This document shows positions 32,805 through 46,356 of a DNA stretch of 64,000 bases, one piece after another. A program made the position numbers and the translations under genes. The DNA is from Ciona intestinalis (taxonomy: Eukaryota; Chordata; Ascidiacea; Phlebobranchia; Cionidae), in contig NC_020169.2 of assembly GCF_000224145.3 (NCBI RefSeq), positions 2,906,095 through 2,970,094 on the forward strand, in the 5' to 3' direction. Below the pieces are notes generated by a model, which saw nothing but the letters and a program-made list of their open reading frames with translations, ran no database searches and was not told the DNA's origin. How positions within the stretch are numbered: the stretch's first letter is position 1; each line of letters opens with the position of its first letter.

Positions 32805-35800
32805 TCATGCTGATAAGTTTTTGTTCTCTTTTTCGTCCTCTTTTTCATTCTGAGCTGTTGTTCCCAAAATAATTTCAATGTCATCAACAGCTGCTTTGAA
32901 ATTTGTTCTGCCCTGCATGTTTGGAGCAGATATTTCTTGGTGGATAACTGTGAGGTTACGAGCAAAAGAGGCAAGTGCACTTGGGAGATCTTCACCAACA
33001 GAACTGTTGAAAAAGTTACATTAATAAATTAACACAAAATTTCGAAATTTTTCGAGAAAACAAAATTGAAAAAACTAGGTAAAACTGAGACATACCTAAA
33101 TTCAAATATAACACCAAGAATTTTAACTTAAATTTTTCAATTTTAGAAAAAAATGATCAATTTAGGTTTGGACTTAATAAGCATTAATTTCAATATATCT
33201 GGCATCAACAACAGTAAATATTTATAGCACTTCATTTAGGAAAACCTTATGCAGAAAATAAACTTACAGCATTCCAAGCTCTTCTCGCTTCGAAGAATCG
33301 ACCAACGTAAAGACTGTACCTTGACGCTCTTTAATATCAAACCCTATACCATGTGCTCGACACATCTATAATCCATTATTTGATTATCATAAAACAAAAT
33401 CATTCGTAATAATAAACCATTAGTCGAATTATAATTTTTCAAAAGTTGTTCATAAATGAATGATTTTTGTCACTTCGCGATAACATGAAAAAGTTTTAAA
33501 AAAGGAAAAAACAGGTAGTAACAGTAAAACAACAGTTTTTAAAACTCACTTATAGATAAAACCAAAAAAAGAAATAATGTTTTGGATAAAATACGTGATA
33601 ACATTACAATGTAAAGAAATACACAAAATTTAATTAAACAATATTAAAGTTTTAATCAGAAGAAAAATTAGTAAAATCAAGGTTGTAAAATTATGTTACA
33701 TAAATAATGTGCAATATAAACTTAGCATACTGAAACTGACCTGAAAGAAGACACTGTAATGCACAACAGCCATGTTGGTATGTACAAGGTTGGTACTCAT
33801 AACACTGAATCTTGTTAAGTTTGGAGGAGGCTATAAAGTAAATTGTTTGATCAATACATAAACATGTAAACAAAAACTATATATTAATAGTTTTTTCGAG
33901 TACTTCTTTAAAATAAATGAAATTCACTGTATAGAAAACAGATTAATCATAAAAAAATCAAAATTTCTTAAGTTTTTATAAAATATATTTTTCTTGAGTT
34001 TAAGAAAACACAAGTTTTTTCACAATTTTTTGATTCTTTTGAAAAAATTTGAATAGTTTATATCACTTTGATTCAAGTACTCTTACATAAAACACAACCA
34101 TACCAATTTGTCCTTGTCGTCATCCCTTTTTCGGAACCTTGCTTGCTTAGGTTTAGGAGGAGGGGGAACAACAAGACGACCTTCAGCTGCGTCTAATTTA
34201 CCTCCAGTAACGAACAACAACATTTGTGTCATCGCCATTTGGTCACTGATCAAATAATCATTTTTTAGTTAGGTATGTACATGTTTATATAATATTAGGA
34301 ATTAATATCAAGTCCAATCCCAAAGTGAATAGAGCACTAGATAAGAGGTTATGGGTTTAAGGCTCGTTGGTGCCATTGTTTATGTTCTTCCAGTAAAACG
34401 CTTAATACCTTATGGCCATACATAAAAAAGTGAAAAAATCCATTATAATATAATTACCAACAAAGTTATATGCCTGTGTTAAAAATGCATATAAGACTGG
34501 ACAAGATGTAATGACTGCCATTGCCTGGTATATGGGAATAACTAAGTTACATTAATTCATTCACATCACCGGTTCTTCTACTTTACAAAGACAAATAAAT
34601 AATTTTAGCTACCTATTTTCCAACATTATTTCTTATTTGCAACTTGCCTGTAAGCTAATGTTAAGTCAGTTGCCCATAAAGTTTGCTTGTATGTAACTGG
34701 ATCAATAAAGGTAACATAATCAATTGAAAAGTATCCGATAACTCCTCTTGCTCTGCATGCTTCAGCTATTCGCATTGAAACATCATTGAGTACAGCTGGC
34801 TCAACAGATGCCTGCATGTAATTGTAAAACCTAATATAAACTGTAGTAAAAGTTAATATGATTTATAAATATTTTTTAAAAAAATGACCAACACACATGT
34901 TACTCATAACAAAACAGATGTAAAAATTTTTCATATTGTGTACCAGTACTCAATGGAAACTTTTTAAAATTATTTTTTTACAGAAACAAAAACTTTTAAA
35001 TTCACACACATAAATATAAGACTATAAAATTTATAAATGAAGCACAAATATAATTGCATTTTAAATTAGTTACAAATTTCATTGTCCTCACTTGTGGAAC
35101 AGAAGTCCCCCAGCAACGAAATGTATTCTCAGCATGAATCTGATCCCCACATGACGTCATGTGCATTTTACCAGTTGGATCAATCAACATATCAATTGTC
35201 AAACATGTCACGCTCTCTGTTGGTGGGTAAGCTTCAATAATACCACCCTGAAAATAAAGAAATATTGTGAATAGTGATTATACAGTTACCATACATTTGG
35301 TTTTAATATGAAACTACTGTATAACCCTAACTATAAACTAAAATATAACCTTTAATCTAAAACTACAATATCTCCAATACAGTATTACCTTTAAATTAAA
35401 ACTACAATATAACCTTCAACGAATTTCAACCTTAAACTACAAAGAGAAGATTTCCATTAGTTTCATATAGAAGAAATAAACGGGCTGAAGGTTTTATCAG
35501 AAATTTGTCTTTTTTTACATTTTTCGAAGATCAAATATTGAGTAATTAGTTTACCTGGCCAAGAAAAGCATCAAGAAAATCCACCCATGTTGGGAAAACA
35601 TCTTTGTTGGCAGGGCATGCAAAGTTGTCCAATGCATCTGGAAACCTCACNNNNNNNNNNNNNNNNNNNNNNNNNNNNNNNNNNNNNNNNNNNNNNNNNN
35701 NNNNNNNNNNNNNNNNNNNNNNNNNNNNNNNNNNNNNNNNNNNNNNNNNNNNNNNNNNNCAATAATACCACCCTGAAAATAAAGAAATAGTGTTAATAGT

Positions 35801-38800
35801 GATTATACAGTTACCATACATTTGGTTTTAATATGAAACTACTGTATAACCCTAACTATAAACTAAAATATAACCTTTAATCTAAAACTACAATATCTCC
35901 AATACAGTATTACTTTTAAATTAAAACTACAATATAACCTTCAACGAATTTCAACCTTAAACTACAAAAAGAAGATTTCCATTAGTTTCATATAGAAGAA
36001 ATAAACGGGCTGAAGGTTTTATCAGAAATTTGTCTTTTTTTACATTTTTCGAAGATCAAATATTGAGTAATTAGTTTACCTGGCCAAGAAAAGCATCAAG
36101 AAAATCCACCCATGTTGGGAAAACATCTTTGTTCGCAGGGCAAGCAAAGTTGTCCAGAGCATCTGGAAGCTCACATAACACCTTGGTGTATGCAGCATCC
36201 TGTGTAAAAGGTACTGATAAATTACCAAAACCTGATACTGCTTGGTATATGTCAATTTCACAAAGCATTTTTTTTAAATAATAAATATGAGATGCGTAAA
36301 TAAAGGTGCTGCCGCTTAATAGATAAATTTAGCTCTCACCTGAGCCCATTTTTTGCTCCACTTGTCCCCATATCTTCTACTTTCTCTAAGCATCCATAAA
36401 TAACATGGAAGGTGCCTGAAAATGTATACACGTATTAAACCTAAAATACTGAACTGTACCTTTTAAAAACATTTAAAATCTAAAAAGCGATTTTTGTATA
36501 TATTACTTGTTGTTGTCAAGCATATCTTTATTAGAAAAGAGCTTTTTGGCACTTCAATAAAATGCCACTGTTTGACATACTGTATATCAATTTCTTTTTT
36601 CCTGCTGCCTAAAAGTACTTTGAGCGGTAAATAGACTTTAAAACAAAGGCACATAATAAATTGCCAGTAAGGCTGTTTTACAATTACCATACACCTGGAA
36701 ACAATGTTTATATTAATATATTATGTATATATAAGAAAGAGTTTTTAAAGAAATGCTGTTCTAAAATTTTAGAATAAATCACTTACTTGTTAACTTCAAT
36801 ATAAGCAATGGACCTTCCATCAAAACCAGAATCAATTTTCATCAACCACTTGGTAACGTATGGGTTCTCGCATATGAGTCTCGCCATTGACTCGTGAAGC
36901 TGCTGTGCCGAGTACACATCATGGTCACCAGGTGGGGCTGTTGCATCAGCGGCAGCAAACACACGACGTCCGCCAGATTTACTGCTGTACAGATGGCAGA
37001 TCTGGGAGACAGAAAAAGTTTGCAAATTATTAAAAAAATATATATTTAAATTAGTGTTTTATTATATTAATAATTTGGACAACCCATTAGTGACCACTGG
37101 GTTGGAACAATTTCCGTTATAAGTGTCTTGCGCAAGGACATACGCCCATAATGATAGCAGCGACGAGCCTTGAACCCACTACCTCTAGGTTAGAGGCAGG
37201 TGCGCTAACCACTTCACCACGGCGCCAAGCTAATCCAGTTGCTCAAAATGTTAACAAAAAATTACACATTAATTGTGTTTACCTCTGGTTCACATCCAAG
37301 GATTGGTATATTGAGTTCATCAGCTACTGAGATATCATCTTTATGGATCACCCCAGGCACATAATATGCATCTCTTCCAGCAATTAACTTCTTAATACGT
37401 GACAATGCACATGGACTGTATTTAAGCAAGGAAGCCAAACACATATGGTGGGTCTGAAAATATTGTTAAATATTATTTTATCTGTAGTTACTGTTAAATG
37501 ACAATATAACTGTATTTACTATTAAACAATATTGTATCTGTAGTCACTGTTAAATATTATTGTATCTTAGTTACTATTATAGTCTTGTATCTGTAGTTAA
37601 ATAATAGAATACAATTGCCATTATTTATGGTAATACACCTGAGTGTAGGTAGGCTTATACGTAAAAATGCTATATTCACTAGTAAAATAAAAACAGCATA
37701 TTTTTTTCTTGTAATAATAATGAATGCTAAAAAGTAAAAAAAATATTTAAAAAATAACAAAAAATCCTGACTGAAAAATCAAAATAAACGCTAAAAAATA
37801 AAACAGATAATAACTTACAGGAAATTTGTTGAGTGCCTCTGGTGTAACAATGGTAAATCTTGTGGATAAATCGCCAACTTTTTCTGGGTCTGCCTCTTCC
37901 ACTGCCCCCTTTAACCCCAACAGCTTGCAATAATATTGCTGAAGTTCTTCCAAAACTTCAACAGGCGATACGTAAATCACTTCAACATTTGTATCTGGGA
38001 AAAAACAGTTTTTCTATATTTGTTTTTTATACTCAACCTGTTTTATTTTTATACTACGGCTAATTTACACATAGATTTATTATTACACAAATATAGACAT
38101 TTGCATTTTTGAAAAACAATGTTTTTCTATGAATATTTTTGACACTGAATTAGGGCTTTATTTGTATACCAAGGCCAAATTACACATAGGTATATTTTTA
38201 TACAAATGTGGACATTTGTATCCGTTATAACCAATTTTTTCTTTGTTTACATTTTAATACTAAATCTGTTTTGTTTTTTACCAAGGCCAAATTACACATA
38301 AGTTTATTATTATGACAAAGTGGACATTTACATCAGTAGAAACAATGTTTTGTTAATTTTGAGTTAAAAGTTACTTTACTTTTCAGCATTCATTTTTATT
38401 AAAAAAACTTTTACCATGGTTTTACAATGTTTTTTTTATTACTGATAATAAATATAGTCTTTTTTTCCTTATTTCCGAAGTATAAACAGGTAAATTTTGA
38501 AAAAAACTGGGACAGTGGTATATATTACTTCTTTAGGGGTTTTATTTTAATATGCACGATGCAAAGATACCTAGATTTAGGCGATAAATAAGCCCATTCT
38601 CTCAACACCTAGGAGGCTCTCATGTACTGCATCAGAAGCTTAAATTATGTTAAAATTATTTAAAAAAAACATATATACATGTTGTGTTAAAATTAAACAT
38701 ATTTTTAAAATACCATTATTGAGTGAATGTAACTAACCTTATCCACACATGGCCGGTAAACGACAGTTGTTAAATACAAGTGTTCTGTTTCATACACTTC

Positions 38801-41800
38801 ATGCCATCTTACGAGTTACCAAGTATGTTACTTAGAAAAGCAAATGGCATTGTCTTACTACAATGATTGGGCAGTTTGAATTACCTATAAGGTCACACAG
38901 GCGAGCCATTTGAGCATTTTGCTTTCGATCAAACCCGGACATGCCAAATCTAATTTGAGTTGGATGGCCAAGTGATGGAACATGAACAATCACTCTTCTT
39001 GATGAAGTTATACGATTCCATTCTAGAGCTAATGTCTGAATAAAATATATTGTAAGTTAAAATTGTATGAATACATGTAACTTGCTTATCTGGCGTGGTT
39101 GGAAACGACAGTCGTTATAAAACGAGTGTGCATAAGAAAAATCACTTACATAAATATTGGAATTTGTTAATTCTACAGTTAATGTCTGAATAAAATAAAA
39201 CTTACGTTAAAGTTGTATGTATAATTCCCAAGTCAGTTTAAGCAAAATCTTATTAATTTCAAAATATGTAAACACTATTCAACTTTTATTATTGAACCTT
39301 AAAAGTAAAACTTTTATAAAAAATGTTTGATATTGAAAAAAATGTAAAACTAGTGTTCAGCCTTACACTTAATTTAAATAGGTTTTAATCTTAGCCAGGA
39401 ACTCTGCATTAAAATTTTAAGCCACCAATAGAAAAGCCTTGAATGAATAAAATAAATGAAATATTTATGAATGAAATAAATGAAAGCCTAACACCTTTCC
39501 ACGAGCTCTATAGTTATCAAGATGACTTCTTCGAATATGACGAAGACGTTTTCTCATACGTGACATACGAACATGCATGATCCATGATATAGCAATCACA
39601 CCCGCTGCCCATCTAAGTAATAATGTTAATATTATTAGTAAAACATAAATTTACTAAAAATACAACATTACTAAAACATATTTTTACTAAAATGAATTGT
39701 TACTGAAATTAATGAAGAATACATTATCATTAAAACATATTTTTACTAAAAATATAAAACTTAAACTTAAAAATAAACTTTTACAAAGTATCTTTCACTT
39801 AAATGCAGTTAAATATTGTGCTACGTTTTTCCTTACTTTTGTAAAGAAAATTAAAAAAATCATTTTTAAACTGATGAAGACAGAAGTTTTAAAACAGTTA
39901 TATTGGTATATATTGGAACAAACACCCAATCTCAATTAAAAAAACCTCTAATTCATTAACACAAAAACCCTACCTTTGTTTTCTATACTGCAGATACGCT
40001 CTCCTGTCTCTGTATCGCCTCCAAGTGGCCTGGATCTTTGATACAGCGATATAGCGTCCATCAGTTCCAAGGAACCTTCTGCCAGGGGTGCTAATCATAG
40101 CGAGAACATCTTCATAATTCTCAAGTACAGTTAGCAATTCATCTCTTGTTGGTTGGTATTCTAGTTCATAATGCCTTGACAACTCAGCTAGTCTGTTGAG
40201 ACGCAAAAATAAAGGGTTGAATAAATGAAACTTTATTTATCCTCGCATGGCCAGAAAAAGACAGTCGTTATAATACAGGCGTTCTATTTCTGTTTTTTAC
40301 GAGTTGCCATGTATGTTAATTTGTGGGTGATTATTTTTTATTGGGGGGGGAACTTTTTCTTTTTTATGTATGGATGATAATTTGGACAACCCATTAGTGT
40401 GTCTTGCCCAAGGACACATACGTCTAAAATGGTAGCAGCGACGAGCCTTGAACCCATTACCTCTACGTAGAGGCAGGCGGAAAGTACAACTATAAATTGT
40501 AACACCAAAATATTCATTTCATATTTCTGCAACCTAATTATATATCAGAATTGTCATTGGGAGTGCCATATTAGCAAAAAACAAACTATCATTTTTTCCA
40601 TCACATTTCTACCAAACTCACCTATCTCCATTTACATAAGCTGTAGGGATCGCATAATCCTGTAAAACTTTCTGCAGCTTTGCAACCATTGTTATCACTG
40701 AGCCCCACTGTAGAAGGTACCTCTGATGGAATGCAGAGAACTCAGGATCACCTGATCTTGGGAGGTTACCTGAGGTTATAAAGAAACTGTAACCTTGTCC
40801 TGCTGCTACAACTTGGTGCTGGTCTTCTTCTTTCTGTGCTGGGGTGGCTGGTGGAGGCTGTAAAAATATACATGTAGTAGTGTTATGTATATAGTAGGGT
40901 GGGGGAAGAAGGAACACCTTTAGCACAGAATATCCAAATATCCTGGTCATTTTTTATACAATTAACAGCGGTCTATGGAAGTTGTGAGAATTCGGTTTAA
41001 TAATTCTTTGATTTTCTGATTACTACCAAATGGAAGAAGAAAACAGAATGAAAAGATGTCCTATCTTTCCCCTACTGATTTATGAAGGTAATACACAAAG
41101 GGTAAATAGTACATAGGTATAAAGGTATATGAGAAACGAAAATGGTACAAAAGGAAAAATAGACTAAATCATTTTTTTTAAGGTAATATATTTTAAGTGG
41201 AATGAGTTTAGTTTATTGCTACAGACAGCTTTTTAAATTGTTGTATAAATAGAGATTTTAGGGTAACAGTGATCTCCAAACTTAGGTTGAATGTACCAAG
41301 GTCTACCACAGATATTGTAAACTACTACAGGTATCTCTAGTGGGTCATTGGTGTATATATACTATATACAATAACAGGCAATGTTAGTATATATTGAAAA
41401 ATAATGCAAATTATGCTCTGCGTCCCAGGGTCCTTACAAGTGGTTGGAGAGGAGCATCAAACACACGAAGAGGAAGAGGAGACCTTCCTGTGGTGGATGA
41501 ATAACCGGACTTCTTCCTAGATGTTGGGGATTGGATGAGCACGGAGCGAAGCTGAGGAGAACCTGGATTGAAAGAGGGTTTAAATAATTTTGTTCATCTG
41601 TAAAGAAGTTCTTTAATATGAAAAATATGAAATATATAGGTCGAACACATTTATTGTAGAAAAGATAAATAGGCAGATGGTTACTAATTATATAATATAC
41701 GGTTTTTAAAAAGTGTTTACTGTTTATGGACTATAAAAGGGTTTACAGGATATTTAAAATACAAACAGACCATTAAAGTCTATTATCACTAAGGGTATAT

Positions 41801-44800
41801 TTTATGCAAAGTTTTAGGTACTGTTACAAGTATATTTACTGCAGAGTTTTAAAGTGTATTGCTGGAAAGTGGTAAATTAAATAAAAGTTCCAAATTAACT
41901 AAAATGAAATCCAAGTAAGTTTATGGGGAAAGCGTCAATAATACATCATAAGTTAACATTTTAAGTCAACATAGAATACATAAGTAAAATAAGTCAACTT
42001 TATTAAGTAAACAGAAGTTGCAAAAAGCAATTGTGCAATGTACTTATAAGCTTTATAAATAAGCTTTATAAATAAGTAAACAGAAGTTGCATAACTTTAG
42101 ATATTAGGTTTTACCTGCTGATCTTGAATAGTTAGCAGATGATGGGGGAACTGATGCCGTCATTGCTCCCTCTGATGTTCCAAGTCTTTGAGAATTTCCA
42201 CTGCCGTTAATTTTCAATCGACCATCATGAGATAAGTCTAACTTTACAGATGCCATGTAATGACTGCCCTCTGTAAAAAACAAACATTATTACTTGTTTT
42301 TGATATAGGTAGGAATTATTTTCTGGTAAAAATGGAAAATCTGATGAAATCCTACTATTTTACTTGCGATGTAAGGTTTATGGGACATTTCTTAAATATA
42401 AAAATTGGGTACGTAAAAAAATTGTAAATATTAGTTAAGCAGGTAAAGAAATTTCAAGCAAACATTTTAATAAAAATGACTGCCCTGCGTGGAAACATAA
42501 CATTCTTATTTGTCCCTGATTTAAGAATTATTTTCTGGTAAAAATGCAAAATCTTATAAACATCACTATTTAAGTAGTGATATAGGGTTTTACTCTGATA
42601 TATTTCTTGTGGACTCAAAACTTTGGGTAAATAACATGAAGAAAACGATAAAGGGCGAAAAATAAACCTTTAACTATATAGCAGTTTAGTTGTTAAATAA
42701 AATTACCAGAGAGAAACATTTTATAAAAGAACTAAAATTGGAGCATTTTAAACTAACTAAAAATTTTAGATCCGCGAATTTAAATTTTAAACTAAATTTG
42801 TATTTATAAATAAAATTATCTTTTAGAAACTTACCTCCCCTTGCGCTTGACTCAGATTGCAGTTGTTTCCTTGTAGCTTCCTCTGCATTATGTAGTCGTG
42901 CACGTTTATGGTGGACTGGTGATGGATCCAGGGTCAGTTCGGCAGCTGGAGGAATCAAACCACGCTCAATAAGACTTAAAATCCCTTTCTTAGCATCCTG
43001 AAAAAACAAAGAGCCGAAATAAAAAAAATGTCTGCAAAAATAGAGCTTATTTTCTCTAACTTGTATAAATTCCGCGAATCTAATCTGATGTTCATGCTAT
43101 CAAGCAGTTGAACGATTCTTGTATAGTAAAGTACAGTAAAAATCTAGTGCTTCGAAAATGTAACCAACAAAACAGGTTTTGTTTTCGTAGCACCGGATTA
43201 TCATTTTCCCTAAAACTGTATTTTTAGTCCAATTTCGAAAAATTTTAACACAAAACTTTAATATATTTTGTTTGTTTTTGAAACAATTTTTTTATTAAAT
43301 TGCAAAGCTTTATCAAATTTTGTTAAAAATGTTTTAATTAATGATGTAAAAACTGCGTAACAACAATATTTTTGTGAACATTTTTGTGAACAAATCAATA
43401 TATAATCTTCAAATACTAGTATGTTACCTTTTCCATAATGGATGGTGGTGGTAATGAAGGATCTGTTCGATTAGCACGAGGTAAAACTGACAACTGGTCA
43501 ACTGTACAGCCGCGTGTAACACTCTGGTTTATTAACTGTTAAACAAAATTTATAAAGATAAAGTGATATAAATTGGGATAGTTATGTGTAATATGTTGTC
43601 TTGGCTTTGTAAGAAACTAAATCGTATTAGAAATACTATTTATTTGATTTTAAAATAATTTTTTTAAGATAATTTTTTGTTTTTCAAAAAAACATAATAA
43701 TTTCTTTGGAAAATGTTAGTTCTAATATAAAGTTTAAGCAGTCAGTTTTTAGGTTTATGCCGAGTTTAAGGTTAGATATTTGAATATTTTCATTTTGTTA
43801 CCTTGGCTTGGCGTGGAGGTTTAATAGCAGGTAATGTAAAGTTGTAATTCCTATGAAGAACTTCTCTGTTGTTTAAATTCTCTGGGTTGAGCAAAGCTTT
43901 CATAGTGAGATTGTGTTGAAACTGTTACGAAAACATGACAAAATTAATACCAAATTTTTTTCAATATGTTATGAATTATTCAAATACAATAGTAATATGT
44001 TGGAACTTGAACTGTTGCAAAAACATAACAAATAAACTGCCCTCGTCTAAATTTACACATGTTAACACTAATCACTCTAAAACTATCCAAAAACAAAAAT
44101 AATACATAAAAGTTTTTTAAAACTTCTATCAGCTTTAACCACATGGTATCTGCATATCCTGCTTTGTATTAGCTGAGTAATATGCTGCTCCATTCTTCAC
44201 AATTTCTATGTATTCTCTGTTTTATGTGCATTACTTACTAAACTGCCTAAAAACTTACACTATAATGAAATAATACCTCTATCATATGCACTGGATTGAC
44301 TAACTCACAATCTTCCATCTGCATAATAAAACATGGATAACCTCCAATTATTAGGAATTGGCTGTAAGCATTAAGCACTGTGCAATGGTAAATAGGTGAG
44401 TCAATCAAGCATTGGTGATAAAACAGCACAATAAATTTTTGGTATATTTCTGGTATTTGAAGATCCAAATTCAATTTTAACAGGTATAAACACTACCTAA
44501 CTAATTAATAAATCTGTAGTTCAAATGTACAAAAATACAAATTCCGATATCAACAATTTTTTTCTTCAATTTTTGGGTAAAACACATGCAACACAATTGT
44601 ACAACTATAACACAACCACCCTTTCAGTATCAAGCCATTTAAGGATAAATAAAACAATGATAAAATTTAAACTGACATTCTCTCCAGGTGAGTCATGGAA
44701 CAAAGATGGATGCAGTTGTGGACGACCTGAGGATTCCCGCATCTTCTGCATGGAGGCACGAGGGCGAGAGCTTCTTCTTGATCCTTCATCCACAGTTGGA

Positions 44801-45705
44801 AGAGTCATCACTTGATTGTTCATCATGCTCACAACATACTCAGCATTTTGCTGTGGAAATTAGAACAATGTTATTTATTCTGGCAACAGGAAAAATACTT
44901 TGTTACGTTTTCTATTCTTTGTGGGTGAGATCCTTGTCTAAGACCTGGTATTTAGGTCAGATTTGGCCCATTACCTCGTACTTTGTTATGTTACAGACTA
45001 GGCTGGTGAAAAGTGCTAAAGATTGGTAGTTAAGAGGCTAGTGGTTATAGGGGTTGGTGGTTACATGAGGGGGATTATAAGGTAAGATTTTTATTATTTG
45101 TAACAAAACTATGTGACTGCATTTAAAAACTAAAACATTGATTTGGTAATTACTATTGGTGTCAAAAATGGGATGGCAGGTTATTCAGGCCCACCGAAGA
45201 ATCGTACTACACTGATTGGTAACTTTTAAGAAACCAAAATGTTAGATTTGTTTATAAGAATGGGTATCTATGATAGACTAAAATATACAGCATAAAATAT
45301 CAATTAAAATTTTCCATGTACCTTTAAACCTTGTTCTGTTCTCATTAGAGCATCATCAATTGACTTGAGATCAATCTGATTTGAACCTTCAAGTTTCATT
45401 GCACTCATCTGCTCTTTAAGGTTGTGCAGATCCTCCTGAACCTAGTCGTAATATTTTCATTTATCTCTTTAAAAACCATAGCGAAGATCATGTTATTCAT
45501 AGAATAAAAAAATTGAATTAAACAGCAAAACAACACGCTATGGATAAAAGTGTTGAAAGAGTGGTAATGAAGTAGCCTAGCTGTTACATCCAACATAAAT
45601 TAAAAAAACATAAAATTTAATGAGAAGATTATTTTTTTAGATATTGAAATATACCTGCACGAGAATTCGGCCAACATTTTCAGGCCGTCTTTGTACTTCC
45701 GCCAT
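32805..45705 (-). CDS. IQCH: IQ motif-containing protein H (IQCH)
   Basis: 24 phase-consistent exons, 5' to 3': 45655-45705, 45322-45441, 44677-44850, 44277-44318, 43802-43921, 43428-43535, 42835-42997, 42115-42270, 41438-41562, 40622-40857, 39974-40192, 39495-39612, 38885-39035, 37819-37994, 37283-37453, 36787-37001, 36340-36415, 36080-36199, 35092-35247, 34648-34811, 34104-34245, 33741-33830, 33268-33365 and 32805-33003. The product is 1129 aa (human is about 1030). Diagnostic stretches: the IQ motif [18 protein letters not shown]; an ATP-grasp-like [68 protein letters not shown]; and the C-terminal [20 protein letters not shown] is a calmodulin-binding protein needed for sperm formation in mammals, so a germline or ciliated-cell role is inferred. 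Intron 20 uses a GC donor. Exon 18 is partly duplicated around the 35651-35759 gap. Confidence 0.95.
34325..34550 (+). repeat. tRNA-like SINE copy, worn
   Basis: GAGGTTATGGGTTTAAGGCTC (box B area) followed by body TTACCAACAAAGTTATATGCC and tail GACTGCCATTGCC, in an IQCH intron. Confidence 0.55.
35235..36175. repeat. Direct duplication flanking an N gap inside IQCH (probable haplotype artefact)
   Basis: 35235-35650 and 35760-36175 are nearly identical at a constant offset of 525 bases, covering the end of exon 19, the intron and most of exon 18. The two copies differ at a few positions, including a one-base difference at the gap edge. Two alleles placed in tandem by the assembler is the simplest reading. 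Confidence 0.85.
35651..35759. other. Assembly gap, 109 N
   Basis: N run between the two copies of the IQCH exon 18-19 block. Confidence 0.95.
37070..37230 (-). repeat. tRNA-like SINE with intact head
   Basis: Read on the minus strand: GGCGCCGTGGTGAAGTGGTT (box A), AGCGCACCTGCCTCTAACC, GTGGGTTCAAGGCTC (box B), then the SINE body to CCAGTGGTCACTAATGGG. This is the clearest copy for defining the 5' end of the family. In an IQCH intron. Confidence 0.75.
38745..38830 (-). repeat. tRNA-like SINE tail fragment
   Basis: CACACATGGCCGGTAAACGA and CTTACGAGTTACCAAGTATG are the complement of the SINE 3' end. In an IQCH intron. Confidence 0.55.
40235..40480 (-). repeat. tRNA-like SINE copy, 5'-truncated
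   Basis: Reverse-complement tail GACAGTCGTTATAATACAGG, body GGACAACCCATTAGTG, TGTCTTGCCCAAGGACACAT and box B complement GAGCCTTGAACCC. In an IQCH intron. Confidence 0.7.
40892..41077 (+). mobile_element. TA-MITE copy, full length
   Basis: TAGTAGGGTGGGGGAAGAAG to GATGTCCTATCTTTCCCCTA. In an IQCH intron. Confidence 0.85.
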
Positions 45706-46356
45706 CCTTGCAGGCTGTGTTAGACGACTAAAAGCGTTACTTTGTAATCCTAACCAATTGATTCATACATGGCCATCTGCAAAACATTGTTTTAGGACGT
45801 AAACATACAAATTTAAATGCGCCGTCTTACTACATTGTCAGTCGGTCTGTGATGTTAGCGTGGCGTTGTTCTTGGCAACAAAGGCCAGCTGGAGTAATAG
45901 AAATTGTAAGTACCACAGATTTGTACTTCTCCAAAGAATAAAGTCTTCTGCAAACGGTTTTACATTTTGGAATAAAAAAATAATGTTTTAATATTATAGC
46001 TAAAGCTGTCTGTGTTTCTTCAAAGCTGATGATATTGCATTCTTCTCAGTGATTGATTAATAAACTGATAATTGAAAAATATAAAAAAATACATTTTTAC
46101 AATTATAAAAAATATTTTTTATACAAAATCATAGCGAAAATATAGTACTCCGTTCTGTTTCTGCAAAGAAAGTTTAATCACCCCACATACAAAAACTTCG
46201 TTGTCTTGCTACATGTTATCCGTTTTAATAAATAGAATTCAGACTCGCGTGTGCATTTTAACTTTTAATTCAAGACGTTTGTTAGGTTTGTTTTGTTAGA
46301 TAAATAGGAGTGTAATATCACTTTCCGACACCAGTTGATCACCAATAAACTGCACA
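45706..46356. promoter_or_regulatory. Likely bidirectional promoter region of IQCH and EIF3M
   Basis: 651 bases separate the two outward-facing start codons. No TATA box stands out near either gene, which suits a housekeeping-type EIF3M promoter. Nothing else was recognised. Confidence 0.45.

Noticed and set aside
32783-32998. 71-codon minus-strand ORF starting MVKISQV
   Set aside because: Out-of-frame shadow of the last IQCH exon; the true frame gives the conserved [15 protein letters not shown].
37070-37230. Possible tRNA gene on the minus strand
   Set aside because: Boxes A and B are present, but no full cloverleaf or acceptor stem closes, and the head continues into the SINE body found elsewhere.
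39697-39939. 80-codon plus-strand ORF in an IQCH intron
   Set aside because: Lys/Leu/Phe-rich peptide from AT-rich intron sequence with no features of a gene.
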